Source: Actinocorallia populi
Lineage (GTDB): Bacteria > Actinomycetota > Actinomycetes > Streptosporangiales > Streptosporangiaceae
Assembly (NCBI RefSeq): GCF_002995495.1
Contig: NZ_PVZV01000010.1
Coordinates: 1 to 64,000 of the forward strand
Direction of reading: 5' to 3'
DNA length: 64,000 nt
Made by a program: the position numbers and the translations under genes. The first letter of the stretch is position 1. Each line of letters starts with the position of its first letter. The notes below the pieces were generated by a model. That model did not search any database and had not been told where the DNA came from. It saw only the letters and a list, made by a program, of their open reading frames with translations. This document shows, piece after piece, positions 51,401 through 60,549 of this stretch.

Positions 51401-51780
51401 GCCACGTTGAAGGTGACGCCGAGCCTTCCGTCGGGGAGGCGCTGCCAGTCCCATTCCTTGGCGAGCAGGTCGAGCAGCCACAGTCCTCGGCCGTCTTCCG
51501 CGTCGTCGGGGCGCGCGAGCGCCACCAGCGATGCGGGGCCGCCTCCGGCGTCGACGACTCGCACGTGAACGGACCGCTCCGAGAGCTCAGCCGTGATTTC
51601 GACCGTTCCGCCTTCCTCCCGGGAGCGGCTGTGGGTGCAGGAATTGGTGAAGGTCTCGGACAACAGGAGCACGGTGGTGTCGGTGGCGGGGTGGTCCTCT
51701 CCCAGCCAGGCGGCCAGCCAGCGCCTCGCCTCGGACACCTGGTCCGGGGTGCCGGGGAAGACGGCGGACACCCGGCTCAT
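51394..51780 (-). CDS. ATP-binding protein, anti-sigma-like HATPase
   Basis: A 128-aa GHKL ATPase domain of the RsbW/SpoIIAB type widespread in actinomycetes: LLLSETFTNSCTHS (N box), VVDAGGGPASL (G1) and GRGLWLLDLLAKEW (G2). It starts at ATG 51780, coupled to the preceding DUF gene by ATGA. It probably binds an anti-sigma antagonist or acts as a serine kinase; the partner is unknown. Confidence 0.87.
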   Translation of the reverse strand: MSRVSAVFPGTPDQVSEARRWLAAWLGEDHPATDTTVLLLSETFTNSCTHSRSREEGGTVEITAELSERSVHVRVVDAGGGPASLVALARPDDAEDGRGLWLLDLLAKEWDWQRLPDGRLGVTFNVAY

Positions 51781-52058
51781 CCCGTCACCGTCCGGGCGAT
51801 GCGCGCGGCGGCCTCGTCCGGGTGGCGGGCCTCGACGCGTTCTCTTCCCCAGGCGTAGATCCATCCGTCTGGGTGTCGCACCGCTCTGACGCAGAGGCCG
51901 CCCTGCGGGGGAGACGTTCGGTCCACCCACAGGACCGCGCCGCCGGACAGCTGGTCGACCAGCGCGGTGCTGCAGCCGTACTCGCCGAGTCGGCTGCCCA
52001 GCTCGGCGAGGAGGTACGAGCGGACCGTGTCCGAGGGAAGAATTCGTGGTCGCGTCAT
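51777..52058 (-). CDS. Small actinobacterial protein of unknown function
   Basis: A 93-aa soluble protein (SDTVRSYLLAELGSRLGEYG, GWIYAWGRERVEARHPDEAA) encoded directly before, and coupled to, the anti-sigma-like ATPase. Proteins of this look often sit beside HATPase/XRE/DUF397 sets in actinomycetes. ATG 52058 is chosen; a frame up to 52190 exists but adds unsupported residues. Confidence 0.72.
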   Translation of the reverse strand: MTRPRILPSDTVRSYLLAELGSRLGEYGCSTALVDQLSGGAVLWVDRTSPPQGGLCVRAVRHPDGWIYAWGRERVEARHPDEAAARIARTVTG

Positions 52059-52288
52059 CACCGTTCCAGAAAACGTCGTCGGTGCGGCCGGTCCGAGAAG
52101 TCGCGGAGTTTCCGATCTGCCGCATGATTCGTTCGGCCAAGCTGCTGATCTGCCTGACCAGGCTCGCAGTCGGGAACTACGGTGAGCCATGAACCGGTGA
52201 CACCCCTGCGTCGCTCCGCCTTCGAACGGCCGTCAACCGCGAGGCAGAGGTTTTCACCCACGTGCCGTGGTGGAAATGAAAGGCCCCC

Positions 52289-53110
52289 ATGCCTCGACGT
52301 AAGGAGATGAAGGCGGATTCCCTTCGCAGCTATTTCGGTGCGAAGCTCCGACGCCGCCGCGAAGCCCTCGGGTTCTCCCTCGAACGGCTCTCGACCGAGC
52401 TCGGTTACACGCCCCAGTGGATCCACAAGATGGAGACCACCGACAAGGCCGTCCCCGCGAAGTTCGCCGAGGACGTCGCGACCTACTTCGAAGACCCCGA
52501 GTTCGTCGAGGTCCACGACGCGATCCGGCGGGCCGGACGCCTGGCGTACCTCCCGCGCGGCTTTCCGCAGTTCATCGAGCTGGAGAACGAGGCGACCTCC
52601 ATCAGGGCCTACGTCGTGCAGGTCGTCCCCGGGCTCCTGCAGACCAAGGAGTACGCCACAGCCGTGATGAGCGCGGGCCAAGCCCTTGAAGCGCTGGAGG
52701 AGATCGTGGCCGCACGTATGGAACGTCAGTCCATCCTGCGCCGGGCTCCGTTCACCCAGTTCCAGTTCGTGATCAACGAAGCGGCGCTGCGCACGCCGGT
52801 GGGCGGTGGCGACGTGATGCGGGAGCAACTCCAGCGACTCATCGACATCACCTGCCTGCCGAACATCCAGATACGGATCCTGCCGTTCTCTTCGGTCACC
52901 TACGCGGCACTGGACGGCCTGTTCACCGTCCTCGGCTTCGAGGACGGAACAGAGACCGCCTACCTTGAAGGACCCGAGGCGTCCCAGGTGATCGAAGATC
53001 CGAAATTGATCGCGAGATTCGCCGTGAGGTTCGGCATCATCATGGGTGAAGCGCTTCCCCGGTCCGCTTCCCTCGATCTGCTCGCGCAATATCTGAAGGA
53101 GTACACATGA
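52289..53110 (+). CDS. XRE-family regulator with DUF5753-type domain
   Basis: A 273-aa protein with an N-terminal XRE HTH (LRRRREALGFSLERLSTELG and YTPQWIHKME) and a C-terminal DUF5753-like domain (VVPGLLQTKEYA, RMERQSILRR, QIRILPFSS). It is the actinobacterial partner of DUF397 proteins, here encoded next with a 4-nt overlap. GAAAGG is 5-6 nt before ATG 52289. Such pairs control development or antibiotic genes in streptomycetes. Confidence 0.93.
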   Translation: MPRRKEMKADSLRSYFGAKLRRRREALGFSLERLSTELGYTPQWIHKMETTDKAVPAKFAEDVATYFEDPEFVEVHDAIRRAGRLAYLPRGFPQFIELENEATSIRAYVVQVVPGLLQTKEYATAVMSAGQALEALEEIVAARMERQSILRRAPFTQFQFVINEAALRTPVGGGDVMREQLQRLIDITCLPNIQIRILPFSSVTYAALDGLFTVLGFEDGTETAYLEGPEASQVIEDPKLIARFAVRFGIIMGEALPRSASLDLLAQYLKEYT

Positions 53111-53304
53111 TCGAACCCACTCCCTCTGCCGCGAACTGGCGCAAGAGTAGCTACAGCGGGCAGGGCGGACAGGACTGCGTCGAGGTGGCCGATCTGGCCC
53201 CGGTGATCGCCGTGCGCGACTCCAAGAACCCCGGCAGAGCGCCCCTGGCATTCTCCCGGAGCGCGTGGGCTGCGTTCTCCACACGGCTCAAGAGCGGGCT
53301 CTGA
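53107..53304 (+). CDS. DUF397 domain protein
   Basis: A 65-aa protein with the diagnostic pattern NWRKSSYSGQGGQDCVEVA, VIAVRDSKNP and a terminal FSRSAWAAF. These small proteins act with the upstream XRE/DUF5753 regulator, probably as its antagonist. Overlap ATGA with the preceding gene. Confidence 0.95.
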   Translation: MIEPTPSAANWRKSSYSGQGGQDCVEVADLAPVIAVRDSKNPGRAPLAFSRSAWAAFSTRLKSGL

Positions 53305-53369
53305 GCCCGCCGAAGCCCGCAGACGCCGGCTCTCCGAAGCGCGGCAAGCGCACAGGGCCGACGTGACCG

Positions 53370-54314
53370 TTAAACCAGGTTGCCCGGCATGCCTTCGTCT
53401 GCTGCGGATGGTGTCGTCCATTCGAACGGGAACGCCTGCCGGAGGCGGTCCTTGGCCTGTTCCCGTATCTCCGCCGCTCCATACCCGACGATCGGCTTGA
53501 CGCAGTACTCGCGGACGGCCGGATGGCGGCGAGGTTCCCGGCACATCAGCGCGGCGAGAACGCGGATCGGCCAGGCCAGGCGGAAAACGTCCTCGGCGGC
53601 GACGCCGCCTGTGGCGATTCTCTGCAGGTGCTCGCAGACGAGTTCCACCGCCCGTTCCATGATCTCCTGTTCCGGCAGAAGCGCGGCCCAACCGTCCGGA
53701 TGCTGCTCGTCCTTGCTGGTGAGCACCAGGACGACCGCCTGTTTCACCTGGTCGTACCGCCCTCCGCACTCGTCCAGGGCGTGGGCGGTCTGCGCCAGCA
53801 GTTCGCACCAGAAATGTACCTGGGGAGCCTGTTGCTGAAGGGCGTTGATGCGCTGGTCACCGAACTCCCGACGCAGCCGCGGGATCACGTGGTCCTCGAC
53901 GAACCGGTCGTGCTCTTCGGCCGTGGGGCGTCGGCGCGGGTCGTCCGGATCCCGGTCGCGGGAGATCCGGAACGGTTCACCGAGCCGCTTGGTCGTCTCG
54001 TACAGGTTCCGGTCACGCCGGAGCCACCGAATGACCGCGGCGACGAACGTCTTGATCGCTGCACGCTGCCCGTCCGCGGTCTGCGGTTTGGGCTTGCCCC
54101 GGACGGAGGCGGAGTCCCCGGGCCGCCCCACGACGGTGGCCCAGGCTTCGTCGGCCTTCTGATCGAGCTCTCGTAGAGCGTTGTCCGATGTGGCGGCGGC
54201 GATGGCGAGCGCGTGCTGCCAGCCGTGCTCCGCGCTCCCGCACGAGCAGGCGCACGGCGATTTCTCCGCTCGTTCGCAGCTCTTACTGTGGCCGGTACGT
54301 TCAGTCGTCGGCAT
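53370..54314 (-). CDS. Hypothetical protein with N-terminal Cys/His cluster
   Basis: A 314-aa protein of unknown function. The first 35 residues contain C13, C21, C23, C25, H30 and H34 (CACSCG core), a possible zinc or metal site. The remainder is helical and rich in charged residues (DERFVEDHV-like blocks, PQVHFWCELLAQTAHALDEC). ATG 54314 with GGAGG 4 nt upstream is preferred over 54350. It stands alone and convergent with the DUF397 gene. I do not recognise the family. Confidence 0.7.
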   Translation of the reverse strand: MPTTERTGHSKSCERAEKSPCACSCGSAEHGWQHALAIAAATSDNALRELDQKADEAWATVVGRPGDSASVRGKPKPQTADGQRAAIKTFVAAVIRWLRRDRNLYETTKRLGEPFRISRDRDPDDPRRRPTAEEHDRFVEDHVIPRLRREFGDQRINALQQQAPQVHFWCELLAQTAHALDECGGRYDQVKQAVVLVLTSKDEQHPDGWAALLPEQEIMERAVELVCEHLQRIATGGVAAEDVFRLAWPIRVLAALMCREPRRHPAVREYCVKPIVGYGAAEIREQAKDRLRQAFPFEWTTPSAADEGMPGNLV

Positions 54315-54567
54315 TCGCCCTCCACGAAGTACGAACGGCAGAGGACGCATCGTCCGTCGGCAACGCAGACCTGTGAAGACGCTGAACAGACATCTCCGAC
54401 TTACTGCTCAACTTATAGAGACCTGTACAAGTCGCCTTGACCTGCCGTTTCGGGAGTGGGATTCGCCGAAAAGGGTGCGAGAGGCGGGCACGGCGTTCCG
54501 GCACCGCTGCTCCGGCCCGAGTAGGCGGGTTCGGTAGCGTCGGACCGAACGCCGACAGGAGGCTCAT

Positions 54568-55530
54568 ATGGACGAGACCATCCAGACCCGGCACGGTGCA
54601 GGCGCGTCCACGCGGGTGTTCACCTTCCTGCTGCGCTTCTGGCTGCGGCCCTTCATGCGGTATGTGCTGTTCACGCGGCTGGGAATGTGGATGGGAAGCA
54701 CATTCGACCCCTTGTGCGGTGTGATGGCCGCGCCCCGGGGCACCAGGACCGTCCCCATGAGGTTCGAGGGGTTCGCGGCCGAGTGGGTACGCGGGCCCGG
54801 CGTCACCCCGTCCCAGGACCGCGGCCGGGTCATCCTGTACTTCCATGGCGGCGGGTTCGTCGCCGGGGGGCTGCGCTCCCATCGGCGGATGATCGCCCGA
54901 TTGTCCGCCGCGGCCGGGGTGCCCGCGCTGTCGGTGGCCTACCGGCAGCTTCCCCACACGACGCTGCCCGGCACGGTCGCCGACTGCGTGACCGCCTACC
55001 GGTACCTGCTCGACGAGGGATTCTCCCCCGGCGAGATCGTCTTCGCGGGGGACTCCGCCGGCGGGTTCCTCACCTTCGCGACCGCTCTCCAGGCCATCCG
55101 CGAGGGACTGCCCGCCCCGGGCGGCCTCGTCGCGATGTCACCGTTCACCGACCTCGACCACTCCGCCAAACTCGACCACGCCAACGCACGACTCGACCCC
55201 TACATCCCCGGCAGCTGCTTCCCCGGCCTCGCCAAGATGCTGCTGGGCGGACTGCCCCTCGAACCGCTCCACTCCCCCGTCAACGGCGCCCTCGCCGCCT
55301 TCCCGCCCACTCTGATCCACTGCGGATCCATCGAGATCCTCCTGCCCGACGCCCAGCTCATGACCGAACGCCTCGCCGCCGCAGGCGTCCCCGTCACCCT
55401 CGTCATCTGGGACCGCCAACCCCACGTCTTCCAGATCTTCGCCGACTTCTGCCGCGAAGGCCTCCGCTCCCTCGACGAAATGGGCGCCTTCATCCGAGAC
55501 CTCCCCACCTCCGCAGAACACGCCGCCTGA
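54568..55530 (+). CDS. HSL-family alpha/beta hydrolase (esterase/lipase)
   Basis: A 320-aa hydrolase with a complete catalytic set: oxyanion HGGG (YFHGGGFVAGG), nucleophile GDSAGG, an acidic residue near CGSIEILLPD and His in RQPHVFQIF. It hydrolyses short-acyl or lipid esters. The N-terminal 45 residues are hydrophobic (LRFWLRPFMRYVLF) and may associate with the membrane. AGGAGG lies 5 nt before ATG 54568. It is followed by decayed regulator and hydrolase pieces. Confidence 0.92.
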   Translation: MDETIQTRHGAGASTRVFTFLLRFWLRPFMRYVLFTRLGMWMGSTFDPLCGVMAAPRGTRTVPMRFEGFAAEWVRGPGVTPSQDRGRVILYFHGGGFVAGGLRSHRRMIARLSAAAGVPALSVAYRQLPHTTLPGTVADCVTAYRYLLDEGFSPGEIVFAGDSAGGFLTFATALQAIREGLPAPGGLVAMSPFTDLDHSAKLDHANARLDPYIPGSCFPGLAKMLLGGLPLEPLHSPVNGALAAFPPTLIHCGSIEILLPDAQLMTERLAAAGVPVTLVIWDRQPHVFQIFADFCREGLRSLDEMGAFIRDLPTSAEHAA

Positions 55531-55639
55531 CCACCGCTCCCCGCAGGAACCGACCAGGCACCACGACTCAGCGGTTCACGCCAGGTTCGCGCCAGTGGTC
55601 TGGGCCCCGGGAAGTCCAGAACGGACTCCGACCGGTTTC

Positions 55640-55975
55640 CGTGTTCTCCCAGAGACGTCCGCTCCCTCACGCATGGAGGAACGCGCGTGCAGGAGATGCC
55701 CCCGCCGAACGTCTCGTCCGTCTGATGCCGCTGCTCCCGCCCGACAGCCGGAACCGCTCTGGAAGAGCGCCGCGACGACTGCGGCGACCACTCCCCTGCC
55801 ATGTCGATCCGCTGGTGGGTCGGTGACACCGAGATGGTGCCTGAGGGCGCCCCGCGCATCCTCGCCGAGATGGTGCTCACCGTGTTCGGCGATCCCGGGG
55901 CGGAGCCGAACGGCTCGCCGCCGCCCTGCTGATCCGGCTGCGCGACGCCGGATCCGCCCTCCCCTGAGCCAGATG
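55640..55975 (+). pseudogene. Decayed TetR regulator followed by a hydrolase fragment
   Basis: Frame one reads DAPAERLVRLMPLLPPD, a TetR ligand-domain helix. After a frameshift, DCGDHSPAMSIRWWVGD then VPEGAPRILAEM continues the same kind of protein. From about 55905 the frame changes again to RLAAALLIRLRDAGSALP and a stop. That piece duplicates 42 bp of the hydrolase gene at 43835. Nothing in 55531-55975 looks translated as a whole gene. Confidence 0.5.
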
Positions 55976-55997
55976 GCGTCCTCCTTCCGACGTTCCC

Positions 55998-56290
55998 TCA
56001 TCGACCGCCTGCATCGGCCTTCCCTGCGCGTCCGGCCAGGAGGCCCACCGCCAGGAGCAGTCCGAAGCCCGCCGAGACCGCGGCGGCGAGGAACGCCCGG
56101 GCGATGCCGCGGGCGAGCGGCTCGCCTCCGGTCGCACCGGGGGCCGCCAGTTCGAGGACGGCCGCGAACACGGCCAGGCCGATCGTGCCGCCCAGTGACC
56201 AGCCGTGCGAGGAGGCCCGCAGGAAGCCGTGGACCACCGCGGCCATGCCGACGGCCGCGGTGACGAACGTCTTGACCGCTGCACGGGGCG
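55998..56290 (-). pseudogene. Membrane-protein remnant with three hydrophobic segments
   Basis: A minus-strand frame without a clear start encodes FVTAAVGMAAVVHGFL, GGTIGLAVFAAVLELAA and AFLAAAVSAGFGLLLAVGLL. The HGW...GTIGL region and the terminal helix resemble parts of MFS efflux proteins joined after a deletion. It could alternatively be a small three-helix membrane protein using an internal GTG. Confidence 0.4.
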
Positions 56291-56320
56291 GGGCTGTCCC
56301 GGTCGTCCGGCTGGAGGCTG

Positions 56321-57481
56321 TTACAGGCCCAGGGCCGCTGTGACCAGGGTGGTGACGGTGTCGCGGTGGGCGGGGGTGTTCTCCCAGTGGAGGGCGCGGC
56401 CGGTCTCGACCACCACGCCCAGGGCCGCGTGGACCAGGACCCGGGTCCGGCGGGGGTCCAGGTCGGGGCGGGCGAGGCGGAGCTGCTGTTCCCAGACGGC
56501 GATGTGGTCGCGTTGGGCGAGGGCGAGCGGGCGGCGGACCTCCGGGGGGAGGCCGGGCATCTCGGCTCTGGCGACGCTGGTCATCGCGGTGTACTCGAAG
56601 CTGTAGGCCACATAGGTCGCCGCCAGGGTGTGCACCGACTCGTGGGGGTCCGTCACTCCGTGCAGGTTCTGCTCGACGGCCTGGCCCAGGATTCCGGCGG
56701 CCTGCAGGCAGGCCGCGGCCAGGATGTCGACCTTGCTGGAGTAGTGCCGGTAGAGCGCGGAAGGGGCCACCCCGACCGCCTTCGCGATCTGCCCGCTCGT
56801 GACATTGGCGAACCCGTCCCGGGCGAACAGCGGGATGGCCGCCGCCAGGATCTCCGCCCGCCGTGTGCGCGGCACGGGCCGGGCGGGCAGGTCGACCGAG
56901 CGTACGCGTCCGCCCGGAACCGCGTCGGCCGCCGCCACCCGGAGCGCGGCCGAAAGGAGCACCTCTTCGAGGCGGCGCTGCGCGATGGAGGTGTGGTGCG
57001 TCGTGACGGACCCGATCGCGCCGAGCGCCGCGACGGTGCGCAGCCCCTCCAGCGGCAGCGGGTGCTCGCGGCGCACCGCCACCGTCACCTTCTCGACGAC
57101 CTGCGCGAACTTGGCCCTGACCCGCCGACGGTCCTCGTCCTCCAGGTACCGGGACAGCCATCGGTACACGCCGCCCGACGCCCGGCGCTCCACCGTCACC
57201 CGGACGACCGCGCCGAGCACCTCCGCCAGCGAGGCCTCGGCCGGCACCTCGTCGAGCGTCCCGGCGAGCCCCGTCACCATCGAGTCCGCGCACTCGGCGA
57301 ACAGCGCGTACTTGTTCGGAAAGTGCCGGTACAGGGCGGCCGCGGTGATGCCCACTCCGCCGGCGATCTCCTCCATGGAGGCCGCGTGGTAGCCCCGCTC
57401 GCTGAACACCGGGCCGGCGGCTTCGATGATCTGCTGTTTGCGGTTGCGCGGCCGGGTCGCCACGCCCGTCGCCGACGTCAC
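56321..57481 (-). CDS. Tandem TetR regulator (two TetR units, Mce3R-like)
   Basis: A 386-aa protein with two complete TetR modules in one chain. The first HTH is at about 15-65 (SMEEIAGGVGITAAALYRHF) and the second at about 205-255 (TSGQIAKAVGVAPSALYRHY), each with its own ligand domain. This duplicated layout is that of mycobacterial Mce3R, which controls lipid and sterol-related beta-oxidation. GTG 57481 is the start. It is divergent from nothing; the GMC gene ends 95 bp upstream on the same strand, so it may also be read through from there. Confidence 0.9.
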   Translation of the reverse strand: MTSATGVATRPRNRKQQIIEAAGPVFSERGYHAASMEEIAGGVGITAAALYRHFPNKYALFAECADSMVTGLAGTLDEVPAEASLAEVLGAVVRVTVERRASGGVYRWLSRYLEDEDRRRVRAKFAQVVEKVTVAVRREHPLPLEGLRTVAALGAIGSVTTHHTSIAQRRLEEVLLSAALRVAAADAVPGGRVRSVDLPARPVPRTRRAEILAAAIPLFARDGFANVTSGQIAKAVGVAPSALYRHYSSKVDILAAACLQAAGILGQAVEQNLHGVTDPHESVHTLAATYVAYSFEYTAMTSVARAEMPGLPPEVRRPLALAQRDHIAVWEQQLRLARPDLDPRRTRVLVHAALGVVVETGRALHWENTPAHRDTVTTLVTAALGL

Positions 57482-57576
57482 GGCGACACTCGCTGAGACT
57501 TGCAGACGAACATGGCCATACCGCAGTCAATCACAAGGTGGTGGCCATGCGCGCAGCGTTGATCACGATGGGTGGC

Positions 57577-59538
57577 TCAACCCCCGGTGCGGAGGCGGTC
57601 CGCCAGCCGGGTGGCGTTCATGTAGGCGATGGCCTCGATGGAGACCATGGGATTCACACCGGATGAGGTCGGGAAGCAGGAGGCGTCCGCCACCACGACG
57701 TTGGGCACTTCCCAGGTCGCTCCGTCGGGGTCGGTCGCGCTCGTCTTCCGGTCGCCGCCCATGCGCGCGGTGCCCATGATGTGCAGTGCGGCGATCGCGC
57801 AGCGGCCCGGCCGGAGGCCGGCGGAGTGGCAGGCCGCGATGAACTCCTCGTAGGTGCCCCGCCGTCCCGGCTCGTAGGACGGCCCGGCCTGGTGCGCCGA
57901 GGAGATCCGGCGGGCTCCGGCGGCCTCCAGGATCCGGGTCGCGCCCTCGATCCCCCTGCGCAGGTGCGCCGCGTCGTGATCCGACAGCCGGTAGTGCGGC
58001 ACGGGCTCGCCGTCACGGGCCACCTTGACCTCGCCGGAGTCGCGGTCCCGGGTGATGATCCCGACCCCGGCCGTGTGGGCCAGGTCCTTCATCGCGGCCA
58101 GGTGGGCGGCGCCGCCGCGCCAGTTCATGAAGCCCTGCAGCGATGCGGGGTTGCCCGGACCCGTCTCGTAGATGACGCCGTACCCGTTGCCGTCGAGGTC
58201 GCTGTCCTGGCTGGAGTACCGGGTCTGCATCCCGCCCTCCCACGGGCGGATCTCCTCGTCGAAGAGGCCCCACACGGCCGTGGCGGGGTGCAGCCGCAGG
58301 TGGCGGCCGATGGCCGGGTCGGTGAATCCGGAGCGGCGCAGCAGCGCCGGGGTCTGGATGGCTCCCGCGGCCACCACGACGGCGCGGGCGCGCACGGTCA
58401 CCGCGTGGCCCCGGCCGGTGACGCCGCGCACGCCGACGGCACGGCCGTGCTTCGTCTCGATGGCCCGGACGTCGGTGTCGATGACCAGCCGCGCCCCGGC
58501 GGCCTCGGCGTCGGCGAGCCAGGTCTTGGTGACCGACTGCTTGGCCCCGAGCCGGCAGCCGTATCCGCACCGTCCGCAGTCGGTCCCCATGTCGCAGCCC
58601 ACCACGTTGCGGGGCATCGCGTCGACGTGCCAGCCGAGTGCGCGCAGGCCGCGCTCCAGGACCTCGTCACGGGCCGAGGGAGTGCTGTGGTCGGTGTTCA
58701 CCGAGAGCCGGCTCATCACCGCGTCGGTGGCGCGGGTGTACTCCTCGTCCGCGAACTGACCGGCGCCGAGGGCCGCCCACTCGGCGCGCACTTCGGCGGG
58801 TGTGGGGAAGGAGGTCGTCCAGTTGACGACGGTGCCGCCGCCCAGGCACGAGCCCGCGACGAGCGCGACCTGGCCCTCGGCGGTGGAGGCCGGACCTGCC
58901 GCGTACAACCGGCTCAGGCCGGCGAGCTCCTGTCCGTCGAAGTCGGCGTCGTCGTAGTAGCCGCCGCGCTCCAGGACGACCACGCCGAGGCCCGCGGCGG
59001 CGAGGACCCCGGCCGCGGTGCCGCCTCCGGCACCGGATCCGACGACCACGACGTCGCAGTCGAGCGTGGTGTCGGCGGTCGGCGACAGAGGAGAGAGCTT
59101 CGGGCGCGGGGCTGATGCCAGCGTCCCCAGGGGGCCGGGGTATCCGATGGCGTCCCAGACCGGCGAGGTCCCGGTCGGGCCCGGGGCGAGCATGTAGGCG
59201 GAGGTCGCCAGGCCGCGCAGGGACTGGAACAGCACCCGTTTGGTCTCCGAGGACGAGTCGCCCAGCCCCAGCAGCACCCGTTCCCGGTCCGCGGCGGCCA
59301 GCCGCGAGAACCGGCGCCCGCCCGTGCCCAGGACCAGCCCCATCGCGCGCGAATCCCACAGGGACAGCAGCAGCTCCAGCTGCTTGCGGTCCTTGGCTCG
59401 GGGCTGGCCGCCTGCGAGCGCCTCGGCGATGTCCACGGCTCCCAGCGCGCCGGCGGACGGGATCGCCGCGCCGTCGCCGGGAGTGAAGGTGTCGCAGATG
59501 GCGGTGAGCGCCGCCCGCTGTCGAGCGTCGAAGGTCAT
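57577..59538 (-). CDS. GMC-family oxidoreductase (long-chain alcohol oxidase-like)
   Basis: A 653-aa FAD enzyme. An N-terminal helical domain of about 120 residues similar to gluconate-dehydrogenase subunit 3 is fused to a GMC core. The core has the dinucleotide loop VVVGSGAGGGTAAGVLA, LGGGTVVNW, the Cys cluster CDMGTDCGRCGYGC and the C-terminal active-site region LHIMGTARMGGD with a late SGVNPM. This architecture is seen in fatty-alcohol and sterol oxidases. Beside lcp it could oxidise terminal groups of isoprenoid cleavage products. The promoter uses TTGACG, 17 bp, TACTTT, with the -35 inside the 18-bp palindrome. Confidence 0.9.
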   Translation of the reverse strand: MTFDARQRAALTAICDTFTPGDGAAIPSAGALGAVDIAEALAGGQPRAKDRKQLELLLSLWDSRAMGLVLGTGGRRFSRLAAADRERVLLGLGDSSSETKRVLFQSLRGLATSAYMLAPGPTGTSPVWDAIGYPGPLGTLASAPRPKLSPLSPTADTTLDCDVVVVGSGAGGGTAAGVLAAAGLGVVVLERGGYYDDADFDGQELAGLSRLYAAGPASTAEGQVALVAGSCLGGGTVVNWTTSFPTPAEVRAEWAALGAGQFADEEYTRATDAVMSRLSVNTDHSTPSARDEVLERGLRALGWHVDAMPRNVVGCDMGTDCGRCGYGCRLGAKQSVTKTWLADAEAAGARLVIDTDVRAIETKHGRAVGVRGVTGRGHAVTVRARAVVVAAGAIQTPALLRRSGFTDPAIGRHLRLHPATAVWGLFDEEIRPWEGGMQTRYSSQDSDLDGNGYGVIYETGPGNPASLQGFMNWRGGAAHLAAMKDLAHTAGVGIITRDRDSGEVKVARDGEPVPHYRLSDHDAAHLRRGIEGATRILEAAGARRISSAHQAGPSYEPGRRGTYEEFIAACHSAGLRPGRCAIAALHIMGTARMGGDRKTSATDPDGATWEVPNVVVADASCFPTSSGVNPMVSIEAIAYMNATRLADRLRTGG

Positions 59539-59624
59539 GAGAGCGTCCCTTGTCTGCGGAGGAGGGCCCGTCGGCCGGGCCGGGTGTGAGCCGCGTCACG
59601 CGGGGCATGAAAGTATCCAAGACT

Positions 59625-59642
59625 GAGATTGACGTCAATCTC
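59625..59642. promoter_or_regulatory. Perfect 18-bp palindrome GAGATTGACGTCAATCTC
   Basis: Located between the divergent GMC and TetR genes. On the minus strand TTGACG inside it is the -35 of the GMC promoter, with TACTTT 17 bp downstream. A partial copy (GAGATT-x-AC-x-TCA) lies just after the lcp -10. Most likely the operator of the adjacent TetR protein. Confidence 0.75.
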
Positions 59643-59742
59643 TACCTTTCCGGTCAGCGAGCCACGGGAGGCGGCCCCGCGTGCGTCGCTGGTAACGTCG
59701 CTGCCTTCAAGGACCGCCGAGACGTCGAGACGAGGTGCGACC

Positions 59743-60426
59743 GTGCCCGAACACGCCGCCGGGACCGACGGGGCGAGCAGCAGGCGCACCCGTGTCGACC
59801 GGCGCCGTGAGACCACGCCGCGGCGTCTTCGTGACGCGGCGCGCGTCGTCTTCGAGCGGGACGGCTTCCACAACGCCCGGCTCTCCGACATCAGCGCCGA
59901 GGCGAAGGTCGGGGCGGGGACGCTCTACAACTACTTCCGGTCCAAGCACGATCTGCTGTTCGAGCTGATGAAGGACGTCTCCGCCGATCTGACCGGGATC
60001 GCGCCCGATCGCACCGGTGCCCAGCAGGACCCCGCCCGCCGCATCGAGGAGGTCAACCGGGTCTACCTCGAGGCGTTCCGGCGCAACGCCCACGTGCTGC
60101 AGGCGGTCTACCAGGCGCGCGACGAGGACGAGCGGCTCAGGGCCCAGTGGGACGAGGTCGCCGACCACTTCCAGAGCAGGGCCACGCGCGCGATAGCCGC
60201 GTGGCAGGAGGCCGGTATGGCGTACCGGGATCTGGACCCGCGCCACACCGCGCACGCCCTGACGCTGATGGTCGAGCGCGTGGTCATGGCCTGGTCCTAC
60301 GAAGGCGTCGAGTACGACGCGGAGACCCTGATCGCCACCATCAACAAGATCTGGATCCGTTCGCTGGGACTGGCGGGCGACGCCGGGCCGCGCCCCGGTA
60401 CCGCCGCGCGGCCCGTCGCCGAGTAG
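59743..60426 (+). CDS. TetR-family regulator next to lcp
   Basis: A 227-aa repressor-type protein with HTH residues about 30-75 (RLSDISAEAKVGAGTLYNYF) and a helical sensor domain. A longer frame begins at TTG 59629 inside the palindrome. GTG 59743 is preferred because GAGG lies 8-9 nt upstream and the family starts near this point. Its position between a GMC oxidase and lcp, and a shared operator, make it the probable regulator of rubber oxidation, comparable in context to LcpR of Gordonia. Confidence 0.9.
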   Translation: MPEHAAGTDGASSRRTRVDRRRETTPRRLRDAARVVFERDGFHNARLSDISAEAKVGAGTLYNYFRSKHDLLFELMKDVSADLTGIAPDRTGAQQDPARRIEEVNRVYLEAFRRNAHVLQAVYQARDEDERLRAQWDEVADHFQSRATRAIAAWQEAGMAYRDLDPRHTAHALTLMVERVVMAWSYEGVEYDAETLIATINKIWIRSLGLAGDAGPRPGTAARPVAE

Positions 60427-60549
60427 GACGCGACCCGCCTTCCGGGCGAGGCGCTCGGCCCGGTCGTTCCGACGCGGCCCTGGACAAGTACCCCGTTTCG
60501 GTCAGCCGCATGCCCTTGCGCAGCCGAAAAAATCCCCCGAAACAGGCTC

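Noticed and set aside
54036-56286. Shared 23-nt string ACGAACGTCTTGA(T/C)CGCTGCACG near 54040 and 56264
   Set aside because: 22 of 23 identical, but both copies encode similar Ala-rich peptides (A-[IV]-KTFV) and flanks do not match; chance or common codon choice is likely.
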